A stretch of 64,000 nucleotides of DNA from Clusia tigrina (Eukaryota; Arthropoda; Insecta; Diptera; Clusiidae): NCBI GenBank assembly GCA_920105625.2, contig OV050032.1:127889829-127953828 (forward strand). Reading direction: 5' to 3'. Made by a program: the position numbers and the translations under genes. Below, one piece after another: positions 33,655 to 44,869 of this stretch; position 1 is the stretch's first letter, and every line of letters begins with the position of its first letter. The notes below the pieces were generated by a model that saw nothing but the letters and a program-made list of their open reading frames with translations, made no database searches and was not told where the DNA came from.

Positions 33655-34143
33655 ATGTTTATTTCTCATTTAAAATTAAAATATAATTCACAAAAAAAAG
33701 AAATTTAATTCTGTTTATTTCACTTTTAAAATTAAAATATAATTCACAAAAAAAAGAAATTTATTTCATTCTATTTCATTCTATTTCACTTTTAAAATTA
33801 ATTCACAAAAAAAACAAAGACGTGTTCGTTTGGCGGTCAGATCAGAAAGAAAAAAGCTCTCGTCCAAAAAAGGAAAACGAATGTTAAATTGGGGAGAAAG
33901 CTTTCGAACTTTCGTTGCCGTGTAAGCTCTCTCGGGAGGAGATTCGGATAATAAGCAGTGTTGCTCTCTATCTGTGCTTTCAATATATTCCGATCAGTGT
34001 AGACTTTAGTAGTAGGAAAGGAACCAGACTGCATTTTCAACCGCGGCAGCTGCAACGCTATCCTACTACAATAAAGGAATATATTGGAAGATGCCAAGAG
34101 GGATTTGGCGACACAGACCGGGGCGGCAGAATGGTCTAAAAAA
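33655..34143 (-). repeat. 5' LTR of BEL copy 2
   Basis: About 489 bp, from TTTTTTAGACC at 34143 to AAATAAACAT at 33655. The inner end has a repeated block: TTTTAAAATTAAAATATAATTCACAAAAAAAAGAAATT occurs about two and a half times on plus (33665-33810). The outer boundary is defined by the match to 26153-26340 and the abrupt change to B leader. Confidence 0.75.
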
Positions 34144-34834
34144 GCCAATTCATTTTTTTTTCTAGAAATATATATGTTCTATATGTTGAGTATGTGTGTA
34201 TGCAGAGTTTTTTTTATAATATTAAATATTTGCTCTAATAATACAAAACCGACTTAAAATCGTTCAGGAATTCCAAATGTAATTTGATTTTGTAAACTTG
34301 TCCTGGCTTCTGGCGATTAATTTTGCGATTCTGTTGGCGCTTACTCTTGTTAAGAGAATGGTCGACATAATATTTTAATTAATTTTAATTAATAATTTAA
34401 TTAATTTCATAATTTTATTATAAAAACGACGTGAACGTCCTTCATCGTCAAGCATTACCTTGTGGCTCATTCTACGGTGGAGGATTCACTTCGTCTCGCA
34501 CTATCTGCAGTAAATTAGCGATTAGGCGCAACTAGTTTATTAGCTTTCCTCCGCCTTTCTTTGTGTGATTTTCGGTGGTTTCAGAGATAGTTAAGTTTTA
34601 TTATGTTTTGTTGAAGATTCAGCATATTGTCTTCTCTAGTACACCAGGATAGTTATTGGTATGTATTCTGGTCAGGCTTTCTGGCACGTTTTCTTCCATA
34701 CTAGAAGTCTTCTCTGTTGGAATTAGTTAGATTTGGGCTGCTTTCTAGATTGCAGGATTTAACTAAAATTTTCTGTGTCAAAAGGATCACAGGAATGTGG
34801 GCAGGATCAGGAACGTATGTCGGCAGGATCGCCA
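34144..34834 (-). promoter_or_regulatory. Leader of B, unit 2, with ORF0 remnant
   Basis: B leader after the shared LTR, with primer-binding site TGGCGATCCTGCC just below 34834. The decayed ORF0 again starts MEENVPESLTRIHTNN and ends at LLQIVRDEVNPPP with a stop (about 34520-34470). It is cut at 34144 by BEL copy 2. Confidence 0.65.
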
Positions 34835-35263
34835 TGTAATGTTTCGTGTTGGTATTTTAGATTCACCTAAAGGCGGATAGCGGCACCTGCAGTATTTTGC
34901 CATCGGTGCAGATGCTGACTCGGATGATTGGTCCAGAGCACCTTATTTTATCTCGCGAACCAAGTTCCGCGAAGAGAAATGAAATAGTTTGAGTTCAGTT
35001 CAATTCTAATTTCAAATCCCAGATATTTTGTTTATATAATAATTTGATTACATAATATTTCTAATATACTTTCTAATATAACACTAAGTTTATGTCAGTG
35101 TGTAAGTGTGTACGTATGTCAATGCGTCGCATTACAGTTCACTGCGAGTACTATTGACCGACGCACTTTACAAGTATGTAACTGTACGCTACCAAACATT
35201 GTGGCATAGGTCGACTTGAGTGTCTGCAGCTTGCGGTCGTGACGATAGTGTTATACCACCACA
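34835..35263 (-). repeat. LTR of B between units 1 and 2
   Basis: 429 bp, nearly identical to 21284-21712, with polypurine tract GGGTGAGGG at 35264-35272 and primer-binding site on the other side. It therefore has retroelement sequence on both flanks. Confidence 0.9.
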
Positions 35264-35656
35264 CCCTCACCCTTAAGAGAAAAGTTGGGGTATCAGAAGG
35301 ATCACTCAACTTTTCCTGTCTGTTCTCTCAAGTCAAAATATTTAAATTTGTTATAAAGTAGAAAAATGAAAATTTATATATACTCGTATATACAGTTTTT
35401 ACTTAAATTCTCATATATATAGTATAATATTGTTGTTATTGTATAGTTCTTAATTAAATTCTTATACATAATTCTTATGTAAATGCGCATTCTCTATTTT
35501 CTCTTCTAACTAAAACTAAATCTCATATACTTCTAATTTATAACAATTTTTTCTAGTTACCATTAGCGTGTACACACTTATTTTTTATTGCCGTTGCAAT
35601 ATTGTATGCTCGAGTAAGTGCATGGCTCAACTTGGCCTTGGAGTGTGGTGTGTCAG
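35264..35656 (-). other. 3' non-coding region of B, unit 1
   Basis: The counterpart of 21713-22106, with the same AT-rich content and no ORF. Confidence 0.7.
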
Positions 35657-36007
35657 TCACTGCAAAAGTTCTTTAGTGTGTCTGGTTTGTTTACTCATTT
35701 TACATATTTCACATCTGGATACCAAATCTTTAAACATACAATTCATATCTATCATATCTATTCTGCCTAGAATTCGTTGGAAACTATTCGACGAACTTTT
35801 TAAACCAAATGATAACCGTTTAAGCTGGTAATGACCATTACTTGCTGAAAAAATTTTCAGTGGGAGTGAATTTTTGTTCAATTCAATCTGATGTAAAGAA
35901 CTCGTCATATTTAGTGTTGAAAACCATTTCGCTCTACCTAATTTGTCTATTCGAGTGAGAGGAAATTTATCATTCAATAGTCTATCGTTAAGTTGTCTGA
36001 AGTCTAC
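35657..36007 (-). pseudogene. RT fused to integrase by deletion, B unit 1
   Basis: Same fusion as in unit 2: RT motifs (VDFRQLNDRLLNDKF, FSTLNMTSSLHQIEL, FGLKSSSNSFQRIL) run into SRCEICKMSKQTRHTKE. The motif A Asp seen in unit 2 (TLDMTS) is Asn here. A 9-bp difference (RID) at the junction is the only length change. Confidence 0.85.
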
Positions 36008-36576
36008 TGTAAAGATGGGATCAAAGAATTGTATAACGGCGCGAGAGCTAACGCACAACTTAATTCGGCGACTTCAAGAGTACAGCCAGATATTTGTGTG
36101 AGAAGCGAAATGTATGATCGCCATGTACTGATGGGCTCAATGTATTATATAGCGGCGCGAGAGCTAGCGCACATTTTCAATCGGCGACTACTAGAGTACA
36201 GCCAAATATTGAACGAGAAGCGATAAGTTTGGTTTCCAGATCGAAACTGATTTATTGATAAAACCTTATTGCTATTTATACTTTTAATTTCTTATGTGCT
36301 AAGACTTAGTATATAATATGGTTCTTAATACATAAAGGTTTTTTGCAATGTCAGCGGAAAGTATCACGGTCACTGCCAGCGTACATTCGTTCGAGGGCAT
36401 TGAACATGCAGCGTAATCAAAAACGTGCGCGCTGTTCGCGCTTCATAACGTGGACATTCTTATATGAGAGTTCGATGTACTTTCGTTGGGTCTCCGCTCA
36501 CATTGCATGTGTCTACGCCGCGTATGGTGTTGGCGTTTGTGTGTATATACATACATTATTCTTTTCATACACTACA
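36008..36576 (-). repeat. Solo LTR D in B unit 1
   Basis: 569 bp, same site and same GTAG duplication (CTAC at 36004-36007 and 36577-36580) as in unit 2. It contains the imperfect ~100-bp duplication at about 36013-36224 with internal TACATGGCGATCATACA near 36118-36134. Confidence 0.88.
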
Positions 36577-37172
36577 CTACAACTACTCTCCATTTACTTT
36601 TGTCTTCTGTACCCTTCTTTGGTACTAGCAGCAACGGTCCATTATACGAACTGACTGAAGGTTCAATTATGTTATCAGCAAGCATTTTGTTCACTTGCTG
36701 CATTATAGTCAGTGTGAGACTCTGAAATTCTGTAGTTTTTTATACAGACTGGTGTCTTGTCTGCCAATTCTATCCTCTGTTTATAGAAATTATTTGTTGG
36801 GAAACTATTTGTTCATCGTCAAGATGAAATACTTCATGAAACTCATGAAATATGTTGGAAATCGACTTAGCTGCTGTCGGGTCGTCTGTGTTAGTTTGTA
36901 ATTTTTCAAGTACCCTCTTTGCTCCGTCTGAATCAGTCTGTCTATTATAAGTTAAAATTTCATACTTAATCAAAGGTTCTGTTTTCAATTTTATATTGGT
37001 TAATGTTACGCATTTGTCATTAGTATTCATTATACGCAATTGCGAAATACCTGATTTTGGTACAATTTAGTCAGTGTCCTCTGTAAAATTTGGTTTCACT
37101 GGTCTTATTACTTCCGTCCGAGGTGGTAGATGAATTTTTAGCAGTTCTAATGACTTTGCATGCATTGGTATT
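36577..37172 (-). pseudogene. B pol between protease and RT, unit 1
   Basis: The linker is open at 37039-36770 (LRIMNTNDKCVTLTNIKL to FHLDDEQIV). RT fingers (IEPSVSSYNGPLLLVPKKGT, KWRVVV) lie at 36664-36585. Flanked by D and C as in unit 2. Confidence 0.75.
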
Positions 37173-37654
37173 TGCTAATTCAAAATTCTGTTTTGAATTT
37201 GTGTTTTGAATTTCCAGTACTTGAACTGGGAATTCACGATGATTAAATTCTTCAAGAATTTAATCTGAATTTGAGGTTTGAATTTTCAGTACTTGAACTA
37301 GAAAACCACGAAGAAATAATAATTCAATAATTGTTCTTTAGAGTTCTAATTTCGAACAGACATGGTAAAATCAATACTATATAATACAAATAATACATAT
37401 AATCAGCAATACTGTAGTTCGATGCACGTTTCACAACATATATGCTAGAATAGCATATTATCATGAGACTAAAAACAACAAACAAACGAGTCGAATTTCC
37501 GTCTGTTTAATGTGCAAGAGAATTTAAACTGATGTTATGCAAAGTGCAACGATTTTCTGTTATTATTGACGCAAAGAATAAATTGAACAGAAATCAAAAT
37601 TGCAGTATTAAACGAAACTTAAATATATCGAATTAAAATATATGTACATTAACA
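37173..37654 (-). repeat. 3' LTR of remnant C in B unit 1
   Basis: 482 bp. It has two hairpins (37208-37235 and 37280-37305). The second joins the left arm of hairpin 2 to the right arm of hairpin 3 of the unit 2 copy, as if 67 bp were lost between the shared AGTACTTGAACT cores. Confidence 0.82.
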
Positions 37655-38511
37655 TTCTTCCCCGCGTTGAACGAATGTTCAACAATCAAGTCTACAAGTC
37701 CACGCAGAAGCTACGAGAGTACGGCGGCGCTGATTGTAGTGGGGCGTCTGGAGTTGCCTCTGACAGTGGGATTTCCTCTAGTGGTGAGTTTACTTGCGAA
37801 GCCGTTGACTGAGCTACTCCACGCTGCTTCTCTTGCTGCTTGTATCTGATGAAGATTGCCATGATGATGACAATACTTAAGGCCAAGGCCTAATAACCCA
37901 CTGCAAAGCTATGATATTGATGGATTTGCAGTTTGTTTGGAAGGTCGTTGATTTCGTGTGTTTCCAAAATTTCTTGCAGCCTTGACAATTCCTTTAGTTG
38001 TGGTTCATAATCAATCTTTGTGTTGTCCAAGACTGGAAGTGATGTTGGATTTGTTATGTTTATATTGACACCGTGTCCAACTGCAGTGTAGGAAGTGCTT
38101 GTAAATGATGATACTATCCGGTTGCTTGTTATAGTTTAGAGTTTATATTGTAATACACATCCTGCCGTCAGCTCGAGAAATCAGGACCTTTCCAGTGATG
38201 TTTGCAAGACCTGGTTATTACATACTGCTGTTACTTGTATTCGAGTTGCCAGAGCGAACATCCGTTGATTTCTTTCATTGGTTTGTGTCCATACATGATC
38301 TCCGCTATGGTCAAGTTTGCACAGGGATCTGGTTTCATTGTTGAGTAAACTGACCTCGCAGGCACATATTTCCCTTGTTGTATATGGGTTGCTTGTTGCC
38401 ACAAAGGATATAATTCGTTTTTCATTCTGAAACAAGACTGTAGAGTTTCAATCGTGGTTGGAAAATACTGATCTCGATGTAAGTTGATCGCCAGAATTGT
38501 TGTAGATAACG
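37655..38511 (-). pseudogene. env: env remnant of element C, unit 1
   Basis: Counterpart of 24158-25018. A Cys-containing ectodomain part is open at 38435-38181 (ICACEVSLLNNETRSLCK, VTAVCNNQVLQTSLERS). The helical region, in-frame TAG, membrane anchor and tail (37886-37692) follow. A 7-base length difference from unit 2 near 38372 restores one longer frame here. Confidence 0.75.
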
Positions 38512-38576
38512 GAAATCAAAATTGCAGTATTAAACGAAACTTTAAAATATCGAATTAAAATATATGTACATTAACA
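38512..38576 (-). repeat. Stub of the 5' LTR of C, unit 1
   Basis: 65 bp starting TGTTAATGTAC, repeated at 37654 downward. It marks the entry point of C into the B protease. Confidence 0.8.
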
Positions 38577-39784
38577 ATATAATTATCTTAACATCATCAA
38601 CGTAACATGTTAATGTAAAGAACTCCAAATTTATTATCGGCATAAATCGAAGTAAGAAATCTCTTCCTATTATTCCACCAGCTTCAATTGCGAAATTATT
38701 ATGTACCAACTGAAATGGATGTATAATATTAGTTTTGTTTAATTCTAACTCCAAATTGCATTCACTTAAAGAGTACATTTGCTCTTGGGTTATGCCCGAA
38801 AATTATATTCTATTGTCTTTATAATACGTCTCGTCTATTAATTTTTTTTGTGATTTTATACAGTGAAAATTCCGCACCTGTGTCGATTAAGAAAGTCATT
38901 GCCATTGATTTGTGTTTAAGAGTATTATAATTTATGTTACTCTCTGAAATTCTATATACATTTAGTTTCGGCGCTCCGGAGTGAGGTTGTCGCATTTCGT
39001 TATTTGATGATTCATACATTCGTACTCTGTTTCCGTTGTTTCTTTGTCCAATATTTATATTGGGAGTATGTCGGTGTGTTTGTTGCCTCTGCGCGTTCTG
39101 ATTTTGTGTGTTATTGTAATTTGAGGTATGTCGTCTGTTTGTTTGGAATTGTAGTCTGCTATTAAAATTATTGCCATAGCGTCTTGTATTAAAATTGTTG
39201 TATGTGTTATTGTAACGTCCAACATTAAAATTTCGGTTTGAAGAGAACTGCGGACCATTCGTAAAATTAGGTTGGTCGCTACGTATTTGGTTTGAACGCT
39301 GCATTTCTGTCCATCTGTATTGAAATACATTTTTTGAGTCTTGTGATTTTTGAAAGTCTTCAGCTATTTCAGCTGCTTTAGCAAACGTATTTGGTGGGGC
39401 CGCGAAAACTGTAGGTTTTATATCCTCACGTAGTCCTCCTTTAAATACGCTTAATGCTGTAGCATGATTTAAATTTTTTATCAGATTTTTCTCAGCTGAA
39501 GTTATTGAGACACCAAGTCCCTTAATCTGTAATATATCCTAGAATATATATGCAATAATGCCTAGAATTTTGTCTCTGTAATTTGAGGTAGGTAACTGTC
39601 TTTGAGTTATTGATGCAATTGTTGCTTGCAACTGTGACACCGTTTGTGTGGCTTTATATCTAGACCTAAGGCTAGTAACGAGCGCATCGAGGGTTTCTGG
39701 CTGCTTGAGTATTGCCGTTCTAACATTGTTAGATAATTTTTCATGAAATGTATATTGAACAGGGTCTTTCTGTCCCAGTGTCAA
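38577..39784 (-). pseudogene. gag and protease of B, unit 1
   Basis: The most complete gag/protease of B. The gag N-part (PVQYTFHEKLSNNVRTAIL to NYRDKILGIIA) is at 39784-39539. After a shift near 39530 comes the second part with AEKNLIKNLNHATALSVFKGGL. The Asn/Gln/Arg-rich tail and protease (APKLNVYRIS, FLIDTGAEFSLYK) are open at 39304-38819. GIIGRDFLLRF lies at 38690-38660. No zinc knuckle is seen. C interrupts the protease end at 38576. Confidence 0.85.
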
Positions 39785-40190
39785 TGCTAAATGCAGACAA
39801 GTTCTCTGAATAACATTTCTTTTATTTCACTACATATATGAATTTTTGGTTCTATTGAGACCTTTTCTGAATGTAATCCTATTAAAGCATTTGCGGTCTG
39901 TTTTTAAAAGTTATTCTTTTCCAATATCTTCAAACATTGATCACGCGCTTCTTACTAATTATAAACTTTTTTAAACAAACATCTTAGTCGAAAAATATGT
40001 AACAATTCATTTTTGTTTTCTAGAAATACATACGAGTATATAGGTTCTATATGTTGAGTATGTGTGTTTGCAGGGTTTTTTTATAATATTAAATATTTGC
40101 TTCAATAACACAAAACCGACTTAAAATCGTTCAGCAGTTCCAAATGTAATTTGACCTTGCGGTCGTGAAGATAGTGTTATACCACTACTA
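39785..40190 (-). other. Truncated leader and LTR stub at the 5' end of the B array
   Basis: About 370 bp of B leader are joined at about 40155 to the first ~34 bp of the B LTR (40156-40190, GTGGTATAACACTATC on minus). The rest of the LTR and most of the leader are deleted. Beyond 40190 the non-LTR RT fragment begins. Confidence 0.7.
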
Positions 40191-40194
40191 GTGT

Positions 40195-41540
40195 TCTAGC
40201 TAGGTGGTTTGGATGACTTTTAATCCTTTCCGATAGAAATCATTGATTTCTTTTTTCAATTGTGGTGTATATTCAGGTCGTTGTGAATGCTGATGTATTT
40301 AATGAATCAAGTTACGTCAGTAATGCTTCTGAGAATTTTGATTGCGCTCTTTGTATTAATTCTATAGTAGTTACTTGCGCCTCCCCATAACTGGCTTCCA
40401 TTCGTCAAAATTGGTTTAATAATAGCTTCATACAGGAGTATTTTGTAGTCTAAACTCAATCTGGATTTATTGTGCATAAGCCAATGTAGGCTATTACCTT
40501 TTATTATCATATGCTTTTTCTTGGCGCTTCGTGGTCAATCGTCTGTCGAGATGAATTTCTACATATTTCACTTCCTTTGCTTGTGGAACAGGAACATTAT
40601 GAGGTTTTATAACTGGATATTTAGGTCTTTTTAGAGTAAATGTGATCTGCGTATATTTCGATTCATTGACATTAATGCGCCAGTCTGCCAACCAATTTTC
40701 TACTAATACCAGATGGTCTTCTAGATCGCGAGATGCAATTTTCGGATTTGGGTGAGTGCTAAGAATGGCAGTCACCGGCGACAGTTGCTGTGGTTAAATC
40801 TTTGTTGGTATGCAGATCCGAAGTAAATATTAAGTGCAGCATGGGACCTATCACGCTTCCTTGTGGTACGCCGGCTTTGATGTCATAGTATTTAGATTAA
40901 GCAGTATTATTTCTCACTTTGAATTACCTGCCCGTAAGATACGGTTCCAGTATTTGGTGTGCTTTTGCAGGCAATAATTTTTTTTAATTTGGAAGATAAG
41001 CCTCTCATGTCATACTTTCTCAAACACCTAGGCCACGTCTAAAAATATCGCAGAAAAGTATTGCTTTTTAATTAATTTACCAAGAAAAAGTTGTTTGAAG
41101 AGTTTTGACATGATAGGCTGTAGCCTATAAGATGCCGAATGGTACGGCTCCTTTCCTGGTTCAGAATCATTGATATTACTGACATTTTCCAGGCATTGGG
41201 AAAGTATCCTAGATGAAGCAATCCATTAAATAATGAAGTAAGCATGATAACCGCTATTTCTGGCAACTCCTTGACAATTTTCCCAGTAAGGAGGTCATGT
41301 CCTGAGGCTTTATTGGAAGCAATGTTTCCAATTACGTTACTTAGATCTTTTTTTTTTATTTAATAGACGAGCAAGTGTAGTCTGACGATGAGAATAATAA
41401 GTTGTTGTTATTGCGTGGTGGGTTTGGGGTAAAGACATCCCTTAAATGTTCTGCGAAAACAGGGGATTTTTCTTCATGAGTTCTTGCCTATTTTCCGTTT
41501 GTTGTTCGAATGGGTGGAATTCCGCTCATAGGTCTTTTTT
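40195..41540 (-). pseudogene. Jockey/I-type ORF2 reverse transcriptase fragment
   Basis: On the minus strand, from right to left: PIRTTNGK...FAEHLRDVFTPN near 41510-41420, FPNAWKMSVISMIL near 41220, GVPQGSVIGPML near 40880-40840, a damaged AGD palm region followed by TAILSTHPNP near 40775, LVLVENWLADWRINVNESKYTQITFTLKR near 40710-40620, the thumb (LLYEAIIKPILTNGSQLWG), and HPNHLAR at 40225-40200. Many shifts separate these. Non-LTR RT normally primes on nicked target DNA. The following RNase H may be the fragment at 19446-19905. Confidence 0.82.
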
Positions 41541-42184
41541 TTTAAACAGATCATTTATTTATTGAATTCACTCATTTCGAGCCTAACAATAAGTAATTAA
41601 ATCTTAAGAGCAAAATTAACTATATTTATCTCGCACCAGTGTTTGGGCTTAGTATTAAATTTCACTACATTTTTCCTTTCAATTTTAATTTTATTTAAAT
41701 TCACTTCATTTTAGTATCTTATCAAAGTATCCAACGTAATGGTAGCGCATTTTATACCTAAACGGGAGATTCAAAATTACATGCTCGAGTTACAGACCAG
41801 GGGTAAGTGGGTTTAGCAAGGCGCCGCAAGGTAGAGGTTGGTGCCCTAGTTGTCATTCACGAATACAGCTTTCCCCCGCAGAGATGGTTGCTGGGCAAAG
41901 TTGTCAATTTTATTGCCTTATACGAATGCATAGTTCGTGTTGCCAACATTCGAACCTGAAATGGGCTCATCCGTCATTTCTGGCGCCGGTAACTCATCTG
42001 ATGGATCTATCAACGGGGCCAATATATTTGTGCAGTTGCCCAAAAACTAAAGCGAACTGTACACATTGTCAATTTAGTGCATAACAGAGAATAAAAAATG
42101 TTGTATTTGGTATTGAATTATAGACCACAGATACTACCAGATCTCACTCTTCATAGTTATCATGTTTAAATTAGTGTGATCTCT
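41541..42184. other. Unassigned AT-rich sequence
   Basis: I see no supportable gene. A short frame on the minus strand (SDELPAPEMTDEPISG, about 42005-41960) is too small to assign. Confidence 0.4.
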
Positions 42185-42292
42185 TCAGAGGTTGACCTCC
42201 TGGCCTTTAGTCAGAAGAGTATAGTAGTCGGTGGTGCCAAGATTGCCAGCCACCCTAGTACCACCAAACCAAATAATAAATAATATTGCACA

Positions 42293-42355
42293 GCCACCAG
42301 CCAAAGTGGCTGTGCCACCAGCCAAAGTGGCTTTGCCACCAGCTAAAGTGGCTGT
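42293..42355. repeat. Three 21-bp tandem repeats
   Basis: GCCACCAGCCAAAGTGGCTGT and two near copies. Each unit contains a short inverted repeat, GCCAC ... GTGGC. On the minus strand this reads ATLAGGT/K repeats within a frame that is otherwise not gene-like. Confidence 0.9.
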
Positions 42356-42359
42356 GCAA

Positions 42360-42870
42360 AAAAAAAAGAATAGAGGATGTGTTCTGGCTCGGTGCTGAAG
42401 GCCCGGTACTAGAGGACCCTTTTTATTCTTGAGAAGATGCCAAAAACGAAAGGTAGGATAAAGCGTACGCACAATTGTGTAACTTTAAAAGCAATAAAGA
42501 CATAAAGATGAAATTTTGCACAAAGAAATGTTGTAAAAAAATGGGCATTCTCATGTTGTTGCCACGCCCCCCTCCCATTTAAAAAAAATTTTTATTTTTA
42601 TTTACATTTAAAGAAAGAAAATGAAAAATAGCTTTAAACATGATTTCAAAAGCACTACAGAATTTTTTTTTGTCATCAGAAATATAAAATTATCCCTTTT
42701 CGAGCCATAATATAAAAATAAAGAAACGGTAATTAGTATATCTAGCTAATTTTTTTTTTATTATTGAAAAAACAATTACACCGTTAATTACCTTGTTATT
42801 CAAAATCATAATGAACAAATATTCGCAGGATAATATATTTTTGTTTTAAATCCTTAATCCTTAATCGGAT
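42360..42870. other. AT-rich sequence without visible genes
   Basis: Low-complexity A/T runs around a C-rich word (GCCACGCCCCCCTCCC, near 42562). Nothing else is supported. Confidence 0.4.
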
Positions 42871-42879
42871 TAAGAATTA

Positions 42880-44580
42880 AAGCCAGAATCTGATTCCATG
42901 TTTAAATTAGGGGCCTTCAACAATCCAAGAACATCTTTAGTTATTATGTTATGTTTAGTCCTTGTTACCTGTCTTAAACTACAAAATCGTATATAGGGAT
43001 CTGATGATATGAGAAGACGATGCAATAAATCGCAATTGATATCAATACGCGAAGTTTTTCTTCTATTATCCTTGTTTCTGGCCTCTAGTGCTTCTTCTGG
43101 CAATTGCCCAATAGGAATCAAGCAACTGTCATTGATAGATTTCCCGTAGTTTAAAACTTTATGCACTTTCACTTTCATTGGATACTAAAAAGTAAATTGT
43201 AACTATAGTTCTCTGGTGCTGAATGAATCCTCTTCGAATGCGTCAGAGTTTAGAGCATCTCCAGATGCAATAGACTCTAATAAAACGTGAAAGCGGTGTA
43301 AAAAGGACAAATCGATCCCAGTTATTTCGGCAGCGTTTCTGAAAAGTACTGAACAGTATTCCCATTATTCGTATTTCTATGTAAGCATGTATATCAATAA
43401 GTCCGTCTGACTTTTGAAATTGGCTTGAATTTGCTGCTTTCTTTTCATGACTTTTTCTTTAATTGCATCTTCTCTAATTTTCCACTCTTTCACTTCAATT
43501 CTATACGCTATATGTAAAAGGCCTTCCAAGAAGGGAACCAAGGATGCAAGGTGGAAAACCGAACCCTAGCATGTTCTTATAAAATTTGTTATTTATTATC
43601 AAGGCAGAGTTGATCATTTCCGTGAGTTTTGCTCCGCAAATATAACAGACCTGAGAGAATAAAAACGTAACTCATATTATGTGATGGAAGCATCATAACC
43701 AAACTGCAAGGATGAATAGTTTGATAAGGTGTTGCATATTTTCCCATCAATCATGCAAAAAATCAAGGTAGACTTTATTTCGTTTATGTTAATTAAAGTA
43801 GGGCACAACTGTGCAGCCTAATCTAGTATATTTTTTACTTCCTTTCTAATAATATATATAATTTTATTCTCAAAAATCGCGTTGAAGATGGCGCAGGATT
43901 CTGAAAAATTGTATTTTTTACTCCGTTTTGATTATAAAACATTTGAATTGGCACTATTGCAATGCTAAATAATTTGTCGTCTCTAGCAGATGCATCCGAA
44001 AACTTTTTTTGTATCTTTTTTTATGTTGATCCATCAGGTCAATATTTGAAAATAGCATTCATTTCAGGACTATCCCCGGACTCTGATTTCAGCACTTCCA
44101 GCTTCGCTGCACGCAGTATTTTCATTGTATGATCAATTATTGTATGAAAATTTGTTTCAGCAGATATTTTCGTGATAATTATATTTTCGGTGTAGCCCAT
44201 AAGCGATCGAAACAATGATATAGATTTGGATTTATATGTTTTATTCCTTTTGTCAACAGATTGTATTGATGCGACGATCAATCTGCATCTACTATTAAAG
44301 TTAGAGCTTCATCTGTGGAGAGGGTTTCTGCATCATTCGTCACAATTATTGATTGCTTAACAGTAGTGCCCCTTTGTGGGGATGCATTAAATAATTCCTT
44401 AAGAATTCCTGTGGAATTACGTTTGCCTGCAGATCACAATTTAATTTCAGCTGCCATAAGCAGCTGCTCCCCACAGACATGTTCTGTTAATTCTTTTGCT
44501 TTTTTATTTTTTTTTGTTCTTTGGCTACACGTGCAATAGTTCTTAACAGGTCTGCCAGCACTAAAAAAGATGACAGGTCT
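42880..44580 (-). pseudogene. Decayed member of a widespread arthropod repetitive ORF family
   Basis: Scattered over the minus strand in consistent order: ELTEHVCGEQLLMAA and TLSTDEALTLIVDAD...SSHQYNLL near 44490-44260; SESGDSPEMNAIFKY near 44075-44039; FQNPAPSSTRFLRIKL near 43890-43850; GNTARRFFRNAAEITGIDLSFL-like words near 43370-43300; and a 102-codon frame at 43178-42870 with SCLIPIGQLPEEALEARNKD and LLISSDPYI. I recognise this series from unnamed, multi-copy proteins of many arthropods, but do not know their function or whether they are transposases. Several frames and stops show it is dead. Confidence 0.55.
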
Positions 44581-44869
44581 GCTTTTAAATTTAACCACTC
44601 GCTGTTATATTTATTAACAAAATTTATTCCGTGTTGGATTTGCCTGACATCACATCGGACGCGTCCCCAGGTGGCGTATAGGGGGACCCTTGGTAGGCAA
44701 ATGACTTTATTTCTGAACCTCCTAGGAGGGGCGGGAGTTATGGCTGTCTGTCTATCACAATGATGGTATTGAGAATGGGTACCATCCGCGGACCAAACTG
44801 GCTAGGGAGGAGTCCCGAACAAAAACCAATGTCTGGCGATAGACAACTTTGGATTTATTACTCCAGGTG

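Noticed and set aside
42185..42472. 95-codon minus-strand frame with ATLAGG repeats
   Set aside because: The repeats are the 21-bp tandem array; the remaining residues show no protein-like pattern.
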